This document shows, piece after piece, positions 52,317 through 62,220 of a stretch of 64,000 bases of DNA. The DNA comes from Pseudomonas synxantha. GTDB lineage: Bacteria; Pseudomonadota; Gammaproteobacteria; Pseudomonadales; Pseudomonadaceae. The position numbers were made by a program, and so were the translations under genes. The notes beneath the pieces are model-generated. The model saw nothing but the letters and a program-made list of their open reading frames with translations. It was not told the origin of the DNA and did not search any database. The first letter of the stretch is position 1. Each line of letters opens with the position of its first letter. The stretch lies in assembly GCF_900105675.1 (NCBI RefSeq), contig NZ_LT629786.1, positions 3,038,001 through 3,102,000 on the forward strand, given 5' to 3'.

Positions 52317-53939
52317 ATGTCAGAACATGCTCAACCCCTGGGCTCGGCGGCCAGAGCAAGCACCGCCAACGAATCAAGAAAGGTCATTTTCGCCTCGTCC
52401 CTGGGGACGGTGTTCGAGTGGTATGACTTTTTCCTCTATGGCGCCCTGGCGGCGGTGATCAGCAAACAGTTCTTTGCCGGGGTCAACGACACCACGGCGT
52501 TTATCTTCGCCTTGATGGCCTTTGCCGCCGGTTTTGTGGTGCGGCCGTTCGGTGCGTTGGTGTTCGGCCGCCTGGGCGACATGATCGGGCGCAAGTACAC
52601 CTTCCTCGTCACCATCATCCTGATGGGCGTGGCGACCTTCTGCGTCGGGCTGTTACCCACCTACGCCAGCATCGGTATCGCCGCGCCGATCATCCTGATC
52701 GTGCTGCGCATGCTGCAAGGCCTGGCTCTGGGCGGCGAATACGGTGGTGCGGCCACCTACGTGGCCGAGCATGCACCGCCGGGCAAGCGCGGGCTGCATA
52801 CCAGCTGGATTCAATCCACCGCCACCCTCGGCCTGTTGCTGTCGTTGCTGGTGGTGCTGGCCTGCCGTTATTTCACGGGCGATCAGTTCGAAGTGTGGGG
52901 CTGGCGCATTCCGTTCCTGTTTTCCATCGTACTGCTGGGCATCTCGACCTGGATCCGCATGAGCCTGCACGAGTCGCCGGCCTTCTTGAAAATGAAAGAG
53001 CAAGGCAAGGCCAGCAAGGCGCCGATCCGCGAGTCGTTCGGTAAATGGGAAAACCTCAAGGTGGTGCTGATCGCGCTGTTCAGCATTAACGGCGGCCAGG
53101 CCGTGACCTTTTACGCGGCGCAGTTCTACGTGCTGTTCTTTCTGACCCAGTTCCTGAAGATGGACCCGGCCCTGGCCAACATGCTGTTGATCATCAGCGT
53201 GGTGATTGGAGCGCCGTTCTTTATCCTGTTTGGCTGGCTGTCAGACAAAGTCGGGCGCAAACCGGTGCTGATGCTTGGCCTGCTGTTGGCGACCGCGCTG
53301 TACTTCCCGATCTTCAAGGGCCTGGCGCACTACACCAACCCGGCGATGGACCAGGCCAGCCGTCAAGCCCCGATTACTGTATTGGCCGACCCGGCCACCT
53401 GCACCTTCCAGTTCGACCCGGTGGGCAAGGCGCGTTTTGACAGCCCGTGCGACAAGGTCAAGACCTTTCTGGTCAAACAGGGCCTGCCCTACAGCAGTGC
53501 TGCCGCCCCGGCGGGCAGCCCGGTGCAAGTGAGCGTGGGCGATGTGCGCATCGACGGCTTTGATGAGGCAGCCCTGCGTGGCGCCGTGGCCCTGGCCGGC
53601 TACCCGACATCGGCCGATGTGGCCCAGGTCAACAAGGTCATGGTGGTGGTGCTGATCGTGGTGCTGATCCTGATCGCGGCCATGTGCTACGGGCCATTGG
53701 CGGCGCTGATGGTGGAGCTGTTTCCAACACGCATCCGCTACACCTCGATGTCCCTGCCCTACCATATCGGCAACGGCTGGTTTGGCGGGTTCCTGCCGAC
53801 GGTGTCGTTTGCCCTGGTGGTGTACACCGGCGATATCTTCTATGGCCTGTGGTACCCGGTGGTGGTGACGGGGGTGAGCCTGGTTGTCGGGTTGTTCTGT
53901 CTTAAAGAAACCCGGCATGTGGATATCGACAATAACTGA
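52317..53939 (+). CDS. MFS transporter, metabolite:H+ symporter (MHS) family
   Basis: A 540-residue twelve-helix transporter with the MHS signatures: FASSLGTVFEWYDFFLYGAL, FAAGFVVRPFGALVFGRLGD, GRKYTFLVTIILMG and GLALGGEYGGAATYVAEHAP. It is longer than usual because of an insert of roughly 90 residues between helices 8 and 9 (from about ITVLADPATCTFQFDPVG to VALAGYPTSADVAQVN) that holds a Cys pair and should face the periplasm. It probably imports an organic acid or the substrate of the GMC oxidoreductase upstream. Confidence 0.92.
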   Translation: MSEHAQPLGSAARASTANESRKVIFASSLGTVFEWYDFFLYGALAAVISKQFFAGVNDTTAFIFALMAFAAGFVVRPFGALVFGRLGDMIGRKYTFLVTIILMGVATFCVGLLPTYASIGIAAPIILIVLRMLQGLALGGEYGGAATYVAEHAPPGKRGLHTSWIQSTATLGLLLSLLVVLACRYFTGDQFEVWGWRIPFLFSIVLLGISTWIRMSLHESPAFLKMKEQGKASKAPIRESFGKWENLKVVLIALFSINGGQAVTFYAAQFYVLFFLTQFLKMDPALANMLLIISVVIGAPFFILFGWLSDKVGRKPVLMLGLLLATALYFPIFKGLAHYTNPAMDQASRQAPITVLADPATCTFQFDPVGKARFDSPCDKVKTFLVKQGLPYSSAAAPAGSPVQVSVGDVRIDGFDEAALRGAVALAGYPTSADVAQVNKVMVVVLIVVLILIAAMCYGPLAALMVELFPTRIRYTSMSLPYHIGNGWFGGFLPTVSFALVVYTGDIFYGLWYPVVVTGVSLVVGLFCLKETRHVDIDNN

Positions 53940-53964
53940 GTTCGTTTGAACACTGGAGATCCCC

Positions 53965-54067
53965 TGTAGGAGGGGCGGTGCGACGATTCGATTTGCTCCC
54001 GATAGCAGTGGTTCAGTCAATATCTTCATGGCTGACACACCGCAATCGGGAGCAAGCCCCTCCCACA
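53965..54067. repeat. Degenerate inverted REP pair
   Basis: The right half is a good REP (ATCGGGAGCAAGCCCCTCCCACA). The left half (TGTAGGAGGGGCGGTGCGACGATTCGATTTGCTCCC) is disrupted by about 14 extra bases. The central GGTTCAGTCA and GGCTGACACACC parts remain. Confidence 0.8.
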
Positions 54068-54172
54068 TTCGGTTGTTGTTGCTCACACATATTGCTGTAC
54101 ATCCATACAGATAATGGTTGCTCAAATCCCTCTGACTGAGCATCCTGCAAGGCATCAATCCAATCTGATGGG

Positions 54173-56128
54173 ATGACCATGCGGCTGTACCTCTGTGAAA
54201 AACCCTCCCAGGCCAAGGATATCGCGGCCGTGCTCGGCGCCAGCCGCCGCGGCGACGGTTGCTGGCTGGGCAATGGGGTCACCGTCACCTGGTGCATCGG
54301 CCACCTGCTGGAAACCGCTCCGCCTGACGCCTACGACGCCAAGTACAAGCGCTGGGTGCTGGCCGACCTGCCGATCGTGCCGGAAAAATGGAAGATGCTG
54401 GTCAAGCCCAAGACCGCCAGCCAATACAAGGCCGTCAAGCGCTTGCTGGGGGAAGCCCAGGAGTTGGTAATTGCTACCGATGCCGACCGCGAAGGCGAGA
54501 TGATCGCCCGCGAACTGGTGGAGCATTGCCGCTATCGCGGGCCGATCCAGCGCTTGTGGCTGTCGGCACTGGACGACGCCTCCATTCGCAAGGCTTTGGC
54601 TGCGCTCAAGCCCGGAGCCGAAACCTTCAGCCTGTATCATTCGGCGCTGGGCCGCTCCCGAGCCGACTGGCTGATCGGCATGAACATGAGCCGCCTGTTT
54701 ACCTTGCTGGGGCGCCAATCCGGTTACCAGGGCGTTTTGCCGGTAGGCCGGGTGCAGACTCCGACCCTGCGCCTGGTGGTGGACCGCGACCGCAGCATCG
54801 CCGATTTCGTGCCGGTGGCTTATTGGGCCATTGATGTCGACCTGCGCCACGAGCGCATGACCTTCACTGCTCAGTGGCGCGCCCATGACGATGCCTGCGA
54901 CGATCAGGGCCGCTGCCTTAACCCGCAATTGGCGCGGGACGCCGCCGACGCCATGCTTAACGCCGCCACTGCGCGGCTGGTGAAGCTGCGCACCGAACGC
55001 ATGCGCGAAGTGGCGCCCCTGCCCTTCGACCTCGGCACGCTGCAGGAAATCTGCTCGAAGAAGCTCGGCCTCGGCGCTCAGGAAACCCTGGATATCGCCC
55101 AGTCCCTCTACGAAACCCATAAGGTCATCACCTACCCGCGCAGCGATTGCGGCTACCTGCCGCTGAGCCAGCACAGTGAAGCACCGAAGATTCTCGCGGC
55201 CCTGGGCCGTGCGGATGCGGCAGTCAACGAGCTGATGCCGCACATCGACCCTCAACGCCGCTCGCGGGCCTGGAACGACGCCAAGGTCAGCGCCCACCAC
55301 GGCATCATCCCCACCGGGGCGGGCAAGGATTTAAGCCAACTGACCGGCAAGCACCGTGCGGTCTATACCCTGATACGTGCGCGCTACCTGGCGCAGTTCC
55401 TGCCCAACCATGAATATGACCGCACCCAGGCGGACTTCGACTGTGCGGGCCAGGCATTGCGCGCGGTAGGCAAAGTCATTATCGAGCCAGGCTGGAAACG
55501 CGCATTGCCCGAAGCCCTGGCCCCCGCCAAAGGCCGAGAAGCGCCCGCGCCACAGGCCTTGCCGACGCTGGTGCAGGGCCAGGACTACGCCGTGGCCAAA
55601 GTCAATCTCAAGGACCTGTGGACCCAACCGCCCAAGCCCTTTACCGAAGGCGACCTGATCAAGGCGATGAAAAACGTCGCCAAGCTGGTGGAAGACCCAC
55701 TGCTCAAGCAAAAGCTCAAGGACACCACCGGCATCGGCACCGAAGCCACCCGCGCCGGGATCATCCAGGGCCTGCTCGACCGTGGTTACCTGGTGAAGAA
55801 CGGCAAGGCCCTGTCGGCCACCCCGGCGGCATTCAGCCTGATCGACGCAGTGCCCCGCGCCATTGCCGACCCTGGTACCACCGCCATCTGGGAGCAGGCG
55901 CTGGACATGGTGCAAAGCGGCGAAATGAGCCTTGAGGAATTCGTCGCCAAGCAAGCGGCGTGGATGAGCAAGCAGGTGGCGCGCTGCAACGGCATGCGCA
56001 TGACTATCACCGGCCCCGCCAGCCCCGCAGGCCGAGGCGCCACACCCTGGAAGAAGAAACGCAAGAGCGCCCCACGCAAGACCGCAGCCAGACCCAAGCG
56101 GGCGAAAAAACCGTCAACGGCGGGGTAA
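54173..56128 (+). CDS. topB: DNA topoisomerase III
   Basis: A 651-residue type IA topoisomerase. The N-terminal TOPRIM domain has MRLYLCEKPSQAKDIAAVLG and the acidic IATDADREGEMIARELV. QTPTLRLVVDRDRSI and the active-site Tyr321 in VITYPRSDCGYLP follow, with GIGTEATRAGIIQGLLDRGY in the C-terminal half. A very basic tail (KKKRKSAPRKTAARPKR) replaces zinc fingers and should bind DNA. It decatenates single-stranded or gapped DNA. It starts at ATG 54173 or at ATG 54179. Confidence 0.97.
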   Translation: MTMRLYLCEKPSQAKDIAAVLGASRRGDGCWLGNGVTVTWCIGHLLETAPPDAYDAKYKRWVLADLPIVPEKWKMLVKPKTASQYKAVKRLLGEAQELVIATDADREGEMIARELVEHCRYRGPIQRLWLSALDDASIRKALAALKPGAETFSLYHSALGRSRADWLIGMNMSRLFTLLGRQSGYQGVLPVGRVQTPTLRLVVDRDRSIADFVPVAYWAIDVDLRHERMTFTAQWRAHDDACDDQGRCLNPQLARDAADAMLNAATARLVKLRTERMREVAPLPFDLGTLQEICSKKLGLGAQETLDIAQSLYETHKVITYPRSDCGYLPLSQHSEAPKILAALGRADAAVNELMPHIDPQRRSRAWNDAKVSAHHGIIPTGAGKDLSQLTGKHRAVYTLIRARYLAQFLPNHEYDRTQADFDCAGQALRAVGKVIIEPGWKRALPEALAPAKGREAPAPQALPTLVQGQDYAVAKVNLKDLWTQPPKPFTEGDLIKAMKNVAKLVEDPLLKQKLKDTTGIGTEATRAGIIQGLLDRGYLVKNGKALSATPAAFSLIDAVPRAIADPGTTAIWEQALDMVQSGEMSLEEFVAKQAAWMSKQVARCNGMRMTITGPASPAGRGATPWKKKRKSAPRKTAARPKRAKKPSTAG

Positions 56129-56257
56129 AACCGGAAAAAATCCGGCAAATGACGTTTTTCGACGGGTTTAACGCCGCTTTGGGTCTTGCCCTGCCGTGGG
56201 CCGTCTAGGATTCTGTAGGGGATCTGGACTACCTACAACAACACCGGAGTGGCCGCC

Positions 56258-56698
56258 ATGAAGACCGTCGCACAATTGCTGAAAGCCAAGGACCAAAAAA
56301 ACCAGGACGTCCATACGATCAAATGGGATCACACCGTCTTTGAAGCCTTGGTCCGGATGTCGGAAAAAAACGTCGGGGCTCTGCCGGTGGTCAAGGATGA
56401 CGTGGTGGTAGGCATCATCAGTGAACGTGATTACGCGCGCAAAATCATGCTCAAGGGCCTGTCGTCGGTCACCACCAAGGTCCATGAGGTGATGAGTTCG
56501 CCAGTCATAACGGTGGACACCCATAAAAGTGTCGAAGAATGCATGAACATCATGACCGACAGTCACCTGCGCCACCTGCCGGTGGTCGAAGACGGCAAAC
56601 TGCTTGGCCTGCTGTCCATCGGCGACCTGGTCAAGGAAGCCATTGCCGAACAAGCAGCCTTGATCCAGCAGTTGGAGCAGTACATCCGCGGCGAATAG
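56258..56698 (+). CDS. CBS-domain protein
   Basis: A 146-residue protein made of two CBS modules (VFEALVRMSEKNVGALPVVK, VVGIISERDYARKIML; VEECMNIMTDSHLRHLPVVE, LLGLLSIGDLVKEAI). CBS pairs bind adenosine nucleotides and report energy state. Stand-alone forms are common in Pseudomonas; the partner is unknown. GGAG lies 8 bases before the ATG at 56258. The sirtuin gene follows after 8 bases. Confidence 0.92.
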   Translation: MKTVAQLLKAKDQKNQDVHTIKWDHTVFEALVRMSEKNVGALPVVKDDVVVGIISERDYARKIMLKGLSSVTTKVHEVMSSPVITVDTHKSVEECMNIMTDSHLRHLPVVEDGKLLGLLSIGDLVKEAIAEQAALIQQLEQYIRGE

Positions 56699-56706
56699 GG
56701 GAACCC

Positions 56707-57549
56707 ATGCTCGACACCTTGGTACATCAGGAAGACCACCTCGACACCCTGCACAGGGCCATGGCCGGACGACACTTTGTGGTGCTGACCGGTGCAGGGA
56801 TCAGCACCTCGTCGGGCATCCCTGATTACCGCGACAGTGAGGGTGTGCGCCGGGGCAAGGCCCCAATGATGTACCAGGAATTCCTCGCCACCCCAGAGGC
56901 GCGGCGCCGTTACTGGGCGCGGGCGATGCTGGGTTGGCCGCGGGTGCGCATTGCCCAGCCAAACAAGGCCCATCGGGCGCTGGCGACGCTGCAACAGCGC
57001 GAGCTGATCAGTGGGCTGATCACGCAAAACGTCGACACCCTGCATGACCAGGCCGGCAGCCACGATGTGATTGAGCTGCATGGCAGCCTGCATCGGGTGC
57101 TGTGCCTGGATTGCCAACTGCGCAGCGCACGCGATGCGATCCAGCGGCAGATGGACGTCGATAACCCTCACATGGCGCAGGTGCATGCCGTGCAAGCGCC
57201 GGATGGCGACAGCTTGCTCGACACCGCGTTCGAACAGCGCTTCCAGGTGCCCCGCTGCCCCCATTGCAATGGCGAACGTCTCAAACCTGACGTGGTGTTC
57301 TTTGGCGAGAACGTCGCACCGGCAACTGCGCTTAAGGCGATGAGTGCGGTAGACCATGCTGACGGTTTGCTGGTGGTGGGGTCGTCGCTGATGGCCTATT
57401 CGGCGTTCCGCTTGTGCAAGGCGATGGTCGAACAGGGTAAGCCGGTGATTGCGATCAACCTGGGCAAGACCCGAGGGGACGAACTGCTGCAGGTTAAAAT
57501 CCAGGCCTCCTGCGAGCAGCTACTGCCGTTGCTTGTCGAACGAATGTAG
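56707..57549 (+). CDS. NAD-dependent protein deacylase (sirtuin, class II-like)
   Basis: A 280-residue Sir2 family enzyme. NAD-binding motifs GAGISTSSGIPDYR and TQNVDTLHDQAGS are present, as is the catalytic His in IELHGSLHRVLCLDC. The zinc site uses CLDC plus CPHC (PRCPHCNGERLKPDVVFFGE), and VVGSSLMAYSAF follows. Class II sirtuins (SIRT4-like) remove acyl groups from lysines using NAD. It follows the CBS gene after 8 bases and is probably co-transcribed with it. The stop codon lies inside a REP element. Confidence 0.93.
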   Translation: MLDTLVHQEDHLDTLHRAMAGRHFVVLTGAGISTSSGIPDYRDSEGVRRGKAPMMYQEFLATPEARRRYWARAMLGWPRVRIAQPNKAHRALATLQQRELISGLITQNVDTLHDQAGSHDVIELHGSLHRVLCLDCQLRSARDAIQRQMDVDNPHMAQVHAVQAPDGDSLLDTAFEQRFQVPRCPHCNGERLKPDVVFFGENVAPATALKAMSAVDHADGLLVVGSSLMAYSAFRLCKAMVEQGKPVIAINLGKTRGDELLQVKIQASCEQLLPLLVERM

Positions 57550-57644
57550 GAGCGAGCTTGCTCGCGAAAAACCTGAGCGCACCGCGTGGGTGTCAGGTGT
57601 TCCGAGTCATCGTTGACGATTTTCGCGAGCAAGCTCGCTCCTAC
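57545..57644. repeat. Inverted REP pair, GCGAGCTTGCTCGC type
   Basis: TGTAGGAGCGAGCTTGCTCG and its inverse CGAGCAAGCTCGCTCCTACA. The first REP overlaps the stop codon of the sirtuin gene (TAG at 57547-57549). This is a different REP sequence type from the GGGGGCTTGC pairs elsewhere in the window. Confidence 0.92.
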
Positions 57645-58121
57645 AGGGAGTTAAACGCTCGACCAGCAACTCCAAAAATGACGCCCAAGTCACGTTTTCC
57701 CGCATTCTCCCGCCCCCACAACGATTTATGTAGTGATCAAAAATAATCACTACATAACCGTTGACGTAAGCTTTTTGTCCTTGCATGATCTAGACGTCTC
57801 CCGGATCGGGAGCGTTGGTAACACGCGTTTTGAACAGGCTCGTCTGACCGCCGAGCTGTTTTTCCGGATGTGCACTGCCCACAAGGCGGATTGATGAAGC
57901 TGACCAGCCCCGAGAGGGACAGGTACAAGGAGCCTAAACGCTGCTTGTCTTCGTTATGAAAGCATTGCGTAGCAGTTCATCAGCAAGACTACATGCATCA
58001 GGCTCAAGACCCTGCCCGTATTCGGCAGACCGTCACTGACGCCCGGTTTTCCGAACCGGAGACAACTAAAGAGTTTTAACGAATCAACTGATAGATCGCC
58101 AACTGGTCAAGGGGCTTACAC
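57645..58121. other. Long intergenic region before the unknown small gene
   Basis: About 475 bases with no convincing gene. It holds a 12-bp inverted repeat (57726-57757), a small hairpin CTCCCG-GAT-CGGGAG near 57797 and, close to the next gene, GCCCGGTTTTCCGAACCGG. TTGACG at 57760 could be a -35 box. The length suggests a long regulated 5' leader for the gene at 58122. Confidence 0.4.
57726..57757. promoter_or_regulatory. Perfect 12-bp inverted repeat, probable operator
   Basis: TTATGTAGTGAT, an 8-base A-rich spacer, ATCACTACATAA. It is followed by TTGACG (57760), resembling a -35 element, so a dimeric repressor could bind at this promoter. No T-run supports a terminator. Confidence 0.6.
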
Positions 58122-58451
58122 ATGAATCTGAACAACCAACCAACTATCGATGAATTGGCTGAGATGTTCGCAGCGCAGAAAGACACACTCGACGACCATA
58201 TCCTGTGGATTGGCAAATCGGGCGAAGTGCAAATTGACTGCCTGGCTCCCAACACCAAAGAGGCCGAGTTCGACCGCAATAACCGTGAGCTGGCGGCGCG
58301 CCTGAAGATGTACCGCCGGGGCCAGGGTTATGTCGGCAAGAAAGCCGCGGCCGACCGCAATTTTATCGAGCAGGTGTTCGATACCCTTAACAATGCCTGG
58401 GCATCTTTCAAGGATAACTCGCAGGTTAAAGTGATCGATCGCTACTACTAA
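58122..58451 (+). CDS. Conserved small protein of unknown function
   Basis: A 109-residue soluble protein (start MNLNNQPTIDELAEMFAAQK; middle LWIGKSGEVQIDCLAPNTKE; end DNSQVKVIDRYY). It has no signal peptide or membrane segment. AAGGGGC lies before the ATG. I do not recognise a named domain. A REP-like terminator follows directly, and a long leader with inverted repeats precedes it, so it appears to be an independently regulated single gene. Confidence 0.75.
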   Translation: MNLNNQPTIDELAEMFAAQKDTLDDHILWIGKSGEVQIDCLAPNTKEAEFDRNNRELAARLKMYRRGQGYVGKKAAADRNFIEQVFDTLNNAWASFKDNSQVKVIDRYY

Positions 58452-58468
58452 TAAGCATCACTCGATCA

Positions 58469-58506
58469 AGTATGGGAGTTGGCTTGCCAGCTCCCATACT
58501 TTTTTG
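58469..58506. terminator. Bidirectional terminator of REP-like sequence
   Basis: AGTATGGGAG (58469-58478), inner TTGGC-TTGCCAG, then CTCCCATACT (58491-58500) and TTTTTT. The hairpin resembles a REP half-site that works as an intrinsic terminator between the small gene and the convergent LysR gene. Confidence 0.88.
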
Positions 58507-58514
58507 TGAGTTGT

Positions 58515-59417
58515 TCAAAAAGTTGGAAACCTGCCCTTCCCCGCTTCATCGCAAAAGATATCAAACAATACTTGGGCCGCCGCCGATAGTTCATGCCCAG
58601 GCTTGGTCAATACTCCTATCGGCCGCTCGATCACCGGGCCGCTCAAGGTAATGCAATGTGCCCCCGCTTCCTCCATTTGCCGCGCACATAACGCCGGCAC
58701 CGCGCTGACCCCCAAGCCACTGGCAACCATCTTGCCCACCGTCACCAGTTGATGGCTTTCCAGCGCCACGGGCAGCTTCATTTGCAAAGCACCCAAGTGA
58801 TCTTCCAGCATCACCCGCACCGTAGATGGCCGCTGCAAGGTAATGAACGGATGCTCCAACAGGGTTTTCCAGTCGATTTCAGCGCATTGCGCCAAGGGCG
58901 AATCTCCCGGCACCACGGCAATAAAGCGGTCCAGGTACAGCGGCGTGAAGGCCAACGATGAACCTTCGGACGGCTCGAATGCCACGCCCAGCTCGACCTG
59001 GCGATCACGCACCATCTCCAGCACTTGTTCATTGATCAGGTCATGCACCGTCACATTCACCTGGGGGTAACGGGCGCGGAATATCTTCAGGATCGGCGGC
59101 AACAAGTTGCCGGCGAACGATGGCATCGCCGCTACCGTTACCCGCCCGCGTTGCAGCGTGAATCGCTGGCGCAGTTCGTCCTCGGCATTGTCCCAGTCAG
59201 CGATCAATCGACGTGCCAGGGGCAACAGCGATTCACCTTCAGGGGTTAGCGCAACATTGCGTGTGTTACGGCTGAACAAGCGTCCACCCAACCCTTCTTC
59301 CAGGCCCTTGATCGTTAAGCTGAGAGCCGATTGAGAAAGGTGCAGGCGCTCGCAGGCCGCGGCAAAGCTCAGGCTCTGGGCCACGGCGAGAAAGGCACGC
59401 ATCTGTTTAACGGTCAT
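58515..59417 (-). CDS. LysR-family transcriptional regulator of the CoA-transferase operon
   Basis: A 300-residue LysR protein ([41 protein letters not shown]-terminal effector domain with [20 protein letters not shown] and [13 protein letters not shown]). It is divergent from the atoD-like gene, 133 bases between starts, and so probably controls that operon, in response to a short-chain acyl compound by analogy with other systems (inference). Confidence 0.92.
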   Translation of the reverse strand: MTVKQMRAFLAVAQSLSFAAACERLHLSQSALSLTIKGLEEGLGGRLFSRNTRNVALTPEGESLLPLARRLIADWDNAEDELRQRFTLQRGRVTVAAMPSFAGNLLPPILKIFRARYPQVNVTVHDLINEQVLEMVRDRQVELGVAFEPSEGSSLAFTPLYLDRFIAVVPGDSPLAQCAEIDWKTLLEHPFITLQRPSTVRVMLEDHLGALQMKLPVALESHQLVTVGKMVASGLGVSAVPALCARQMEEAGAHCITLSGPVIERPIGVLTKPGHELSAAAQVLFDIFCDEAGKGRFPTF

Positions 59418-59550
59418 GGAGCTGCTCCGGACGAAGGATCGACTATGCTGTTTTCTAAATCAATCAACCTTAAAAAACAACTTAACAAATCAATCCATCA
59501 GCGCAACACTCGGTTCACTGGCTGGACCACAAACAATAAAAGAGGTGCAT

Positions 59551-60249
59551 ATGGCAGGTTTCGATAAACGTGTGGCGTCCTATGAAGAAGCGCTGGCAGG
59601 TCTGGAAGATGGCATGACCGTGCTCTCCGGCGGTTTTGGCCTGTGTGGCATTCCGGAAAACCTCATCGCCGAAATCAAACGCAAAGGCACCCGCGACCTG
59701 ACAGTGGTTTCCAACAACTGCGGCGTCGATGGCTTCGGCCTGGGTGTGCTGCTGGAAGAAAAGCAGATCAGCAAAGTGATCGCCTCCTATGTAGGTGAAA
59801 ACGCCTTGTTCGAAAAGCAGCTGCTCAGCGGCGAAATCGAAGTGGTGCTCACTCCCCAAGGTACCCTGGCGGAAAAAATGCGCGCAGGCGGCGCCGGTAT
59901 CCCGGCCTTCTTCACCGCCACCGGCGTCGGCACCCCGGTTGCCGAAGGCAAGGAAACCCGCGAATTCAATGGCCGCCCCTACTTGATGGAAGAATCCATC
60001 ACCGGCGATTTTGCCATCGTCAAAGGCTGGAAGGCCGACCACTTCGGCAACGTCATCTACCGCCACACCGCCCAGAACTTCAACCCGCTGGCCGCCACCG
60101 CCGGCAAGATCACCGTGGTCGAAGTCGAGGAAATCGTCGAACCGGGCGAGCTGGACCCGGCGCAGATCCACACCCCTGGCATCTACGTCGACCGGATCAT
60201 CTGCGGCACCTTCGAGAAGCGCATCGAACAGCGCACCGTCCGCAAATAA
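59551..60249 (+). CDS. atoD: 3-oxoacid CoA-transferase subunit A
   Basis: A 232-residue alpha subunit of an acetoacetate/succinyl-CoA-type transferase, with the conserved [20 protein letters not shown] and [15 protein letters not shown], then [16 protein letters not shown] and [20 protein letters not shown]. It moves CoA between acetyl- or succinyl-CoA and acetoacetate with the B subunit encoded 31 bases downstream. AGAGG precedes ATG 59551. It could equally be named scoA. Confidence 0.93.
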   Translation: MAGFDKRVASYEEALAGLEDGMTVLSGGFGLCGIPENLIAEIKRKGTRDLTVVSNNCGVDGFGLGVLLEEKQISKVIASYVGENALFEKQLLSGEIEVVLTPQGTLAEKMRAGGAGIPAFFTATGVGTPVAEGKETREFNGRPYLMEESITGDFAIVKGWKADHFGNVIYRHTAQNFNPLAATAGKITVVEVEEIVEPGELDPAQIHTPGIYVDRIICGTFEKRIEQRTVRK

Positions 60250-60280
60250 TCCACGTCCAGAACAATAAGAGGAAATCACC

Positions 60281-60940
60281 ATGGCGCTTACCCGCGAACA
60301 AATGGCTCAACGCGTCGCCCGCGAAATGCAGGACGGCTATTACGTAAACCTGGGCATCGGCATTCCGACCCTGGTGGCCAACTACATCCCCGACGGCATG
60401 GAAGTGATGCTGCAATCGGAAAACGGCCTGCTCGGCATGGGCCCGTTTCCTACCGAAGACACTATCGATGCCGACATGATCAACGCCGGCAAGCAAACCG
60501 TCACTGCGCGCATCGGCGCATCGATCTTCTCCTCTGCCGAGTCCTTCGCGATGATTCGCGGCGGGCATGTCGACCTGACTGTGCTTGGCGCATTTGAGGT
60601 GGATGTGCAAGGCAACATCGCTTCGTGGATGATCCCCGGCAAGCTGGTCAAGGGAATGGGCGGCGCCATGGACCTGGTGGCTGGCGCGGAAAATATCATC
60701 GTGATCATGACCCACGCATCCAAGGACGGTGAGTCCAAATTGCTCAGCCAGTGCAGCCTGCCTCTGACCGGCGCGAACTGCATCAAGCGTGTACTGACGG
60801 ACCTTGCGTACCTGGAAATCGAAAATGGCGCTTTTGTCCTCAAGGAACGCGCACCTGGCGTCAGCGTTGAAGAGATTGTGAGCAAGACCGCCGGTAAACT
60901 GATCGTCCCGGACCACGTTCCAGAAATGCACTTCCAGTGA
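60281..60940 (+). CDS. atoA: 3-oxoacid CoA-transferase subunit B
   Basis: A 219-residue beta subunit with [20 protein letters not shown] and the catalytic Glu47 in the SENG motif ([13 protein letters not shown]), [20 protein letters not shown] and [20 protein letters not shown]. It completes the transferase with the A subunit. The last codons overlap the region just before the thiolase start. AGAGG precedes the ATG. Confidence 0.94.
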   Translation: MALTREQMAQRVAREMQDGYYVNLGIGIPTLVANYIPDGMEVMLQSENGLLGMGPFPTEDTIDADMINAGKQTVTARIGASIFSSAESFAMIRGGHVDLTVLGAFEVDVQGNIASWMIPGKLVKGMGGAMDLVAGAENIIVIMTHASKDGESKLLSQCSLPLTGANCIKRVLTDLAYLEIENGAFVLKERAPGVSVEEIVSKTAGKLIVPDHVPEMHFQ

Positions 60941-60951
60941 GGACAGATTCC

Positions 60952-62133
60952 ATGCAAGACGTCGTGATTGTTGCTGCCACCCGCACCGCCGTGGGCAGCT
61001 TCCAAGGTTCGCTGGCGAACATCCCGGCCCCGGAACTGGGCGCTGCGGTGATCCGCCGCCTGCTGGAACAGACCGGCCTGGACCCGGCCGAAGTCGATGA
61101 AGTGATCCTCGGCCAAGTGCTCACCGCAGGCTCAGGCCAGAACCCGGCGCGCCAGGCTTCGATCCTCGCCGGCCTGCCCCATGCCGTGCCGAGCCTGACC
61201 CTGAACAAGGTCTGCGGCTCGGGCCTCAAGGCCCTGCACCTGGGCGCCCAAGCCATTCGTTGCGGCGACGCCGAGGTGATCATTGCCGGCGGCATGGAAA
61301 ACATGAGCCTGGCCCCGTACGTATTGCCCGCCGCGCGCACCGGTTTGCGCATGGGCCATGCAAAGATGATCGACAGCATGATCACCGACGGCCTGTGGGA
61401 TGCGTTCAACGATTACCACATGGGTATTACCGCCGAGAACCTGGTGGACAAGTACGGTATCAGCCGTGAAGCCCAAGACGCCTTCGCCGCCGCCTCCCAG
61501 CAAAAAGCCGCCGCCGCCATCGAAGCCGGGCGCTTTGCCGATGAGATCACGCCTATCCTGATTCCCCAGCGCAAAGGCGACCCGGTAGCTTTTGCGGTGG
61601 ACGAACAACCCCGCGCCGGCACCACCGCCCAGTCCCTGGCCAAGCTCAAGCCCGCGTTCAAGAAAGACGGCAGCGTCACCGCCGGCAACGCCTCCAGCTT
61701 GAACGATGGCGCCGCCGCTGTGCTGCTGATGAGCGCCGATAAAGCTCGGGCCCTTGGCTTGCCGGTATTGGCGCGGATCGCCAGCTACGCCAATGCGGGC
61801 GTTGACCCGGCCATCATGGGCATCGGCCCGGTGTCGGCCACCCGCCGCTGCCTGGACAAAGCCGGCTGGCAGTTGGCTGACCTGGATCTGATCGAAGCCA
61901 ACGAAGCCTTCGCTGCGCAATCCCTGGCGGTGGGCAAAGAGCTGGCATGGGACGCCGACAAGGTCAACGTCAACGGCGGTGCTATCGCCATCGGCCACCC
62001 GATTGGTGCCTCAGGTTGCCGCGTGCTGGTGACCCTGCTGCATGAAATGATCAAGCGAGATGCCAAGAAAGGCCTGGCGACGCTGTGCATCGGTGGCGGG
62101 CAGGGCGTGGCCCTGGCCCTCGAACGCATCTGA
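60952..62133 (+). CDS. atoB: Acetyl-CoA acetyltransferase (thiolase)
   Basis: A 393-residue thiolase with nucleophile Cys88 in [12 protein letters not shown], the [12 protein letters not shown] segment, [33 protein letters not shown] and the C-terminal [13 protein letters not shown]. It cleaves acetoacetyl-CoA into two acetyl-CoA, the step after activation by the CoA-transferase encoded upstream. The three genes make a complete acetoacetate utilisation route. ATG 60952 is preferred, with GAGGACAG upstream. An intrinsic terminator follows. Confidence 0.96.
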   Translation: MQDVVIVAATRTAVGSFQGSLANIPAPELGAAVIRRLLEQTGLDPAEVDEVILGQVLTAGSGQNPARQASILAGLPHAVPSLTLNKVCGSGLKALHLGAQAIRCGDAEVIIAGGMENMSLAPYVLPAARTGLRMGHAKMIDSMITDGLWDAFNDYHMGITAENLVDKYGISREAQDAFAAASQQKAAAAIEAGRFADEITPILIPQRKGDPVAFAVDEQPRAGTTAQSLAKLKPAFKKDGSVTAGNASSLNDGAAAVLLMSADKARALGLPVLARIASYANAGVDPAIMGIGPVSATRRCLDKAGWQLADLDLIEANEAFAAQSLAVGKELAWDADKVNVNGGAIAIGHPIGASGCRVLVTLLHEMIKRDAKKGLATLCIGGGQGVALALERI

Positions 62134-62150
62134 CCTGTAGGAGCAATACA

Positions 62151-62190
62151 GAAAAGGCCTGGCTCCACGAAAAGCCAGGCCTTTTCTTTT
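62151..62190 (+). terminator. Intrinsic terminator of the CoA-transferase/thiolase operon
   Basis: AAAAGGCCTGGCT (62152-62164), an 8-base loop, then AGCCAGGCCTTTT (62173-62185) and CTTTT: a perfect 13-bp stem with flanking A- and T-runs. Confidence 0.93.
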
Positions 62191-62220
62191 ATCGATACCC
62201 CTGAATGAACTCGGTCAAAA

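Noticed and set aside
57737..57928. 63-codon minus-strand frame in the gap before the unknown small gene
   Set aside because: No ribosome-binding site and no recognisable pattern; it overlaps the probable operator.
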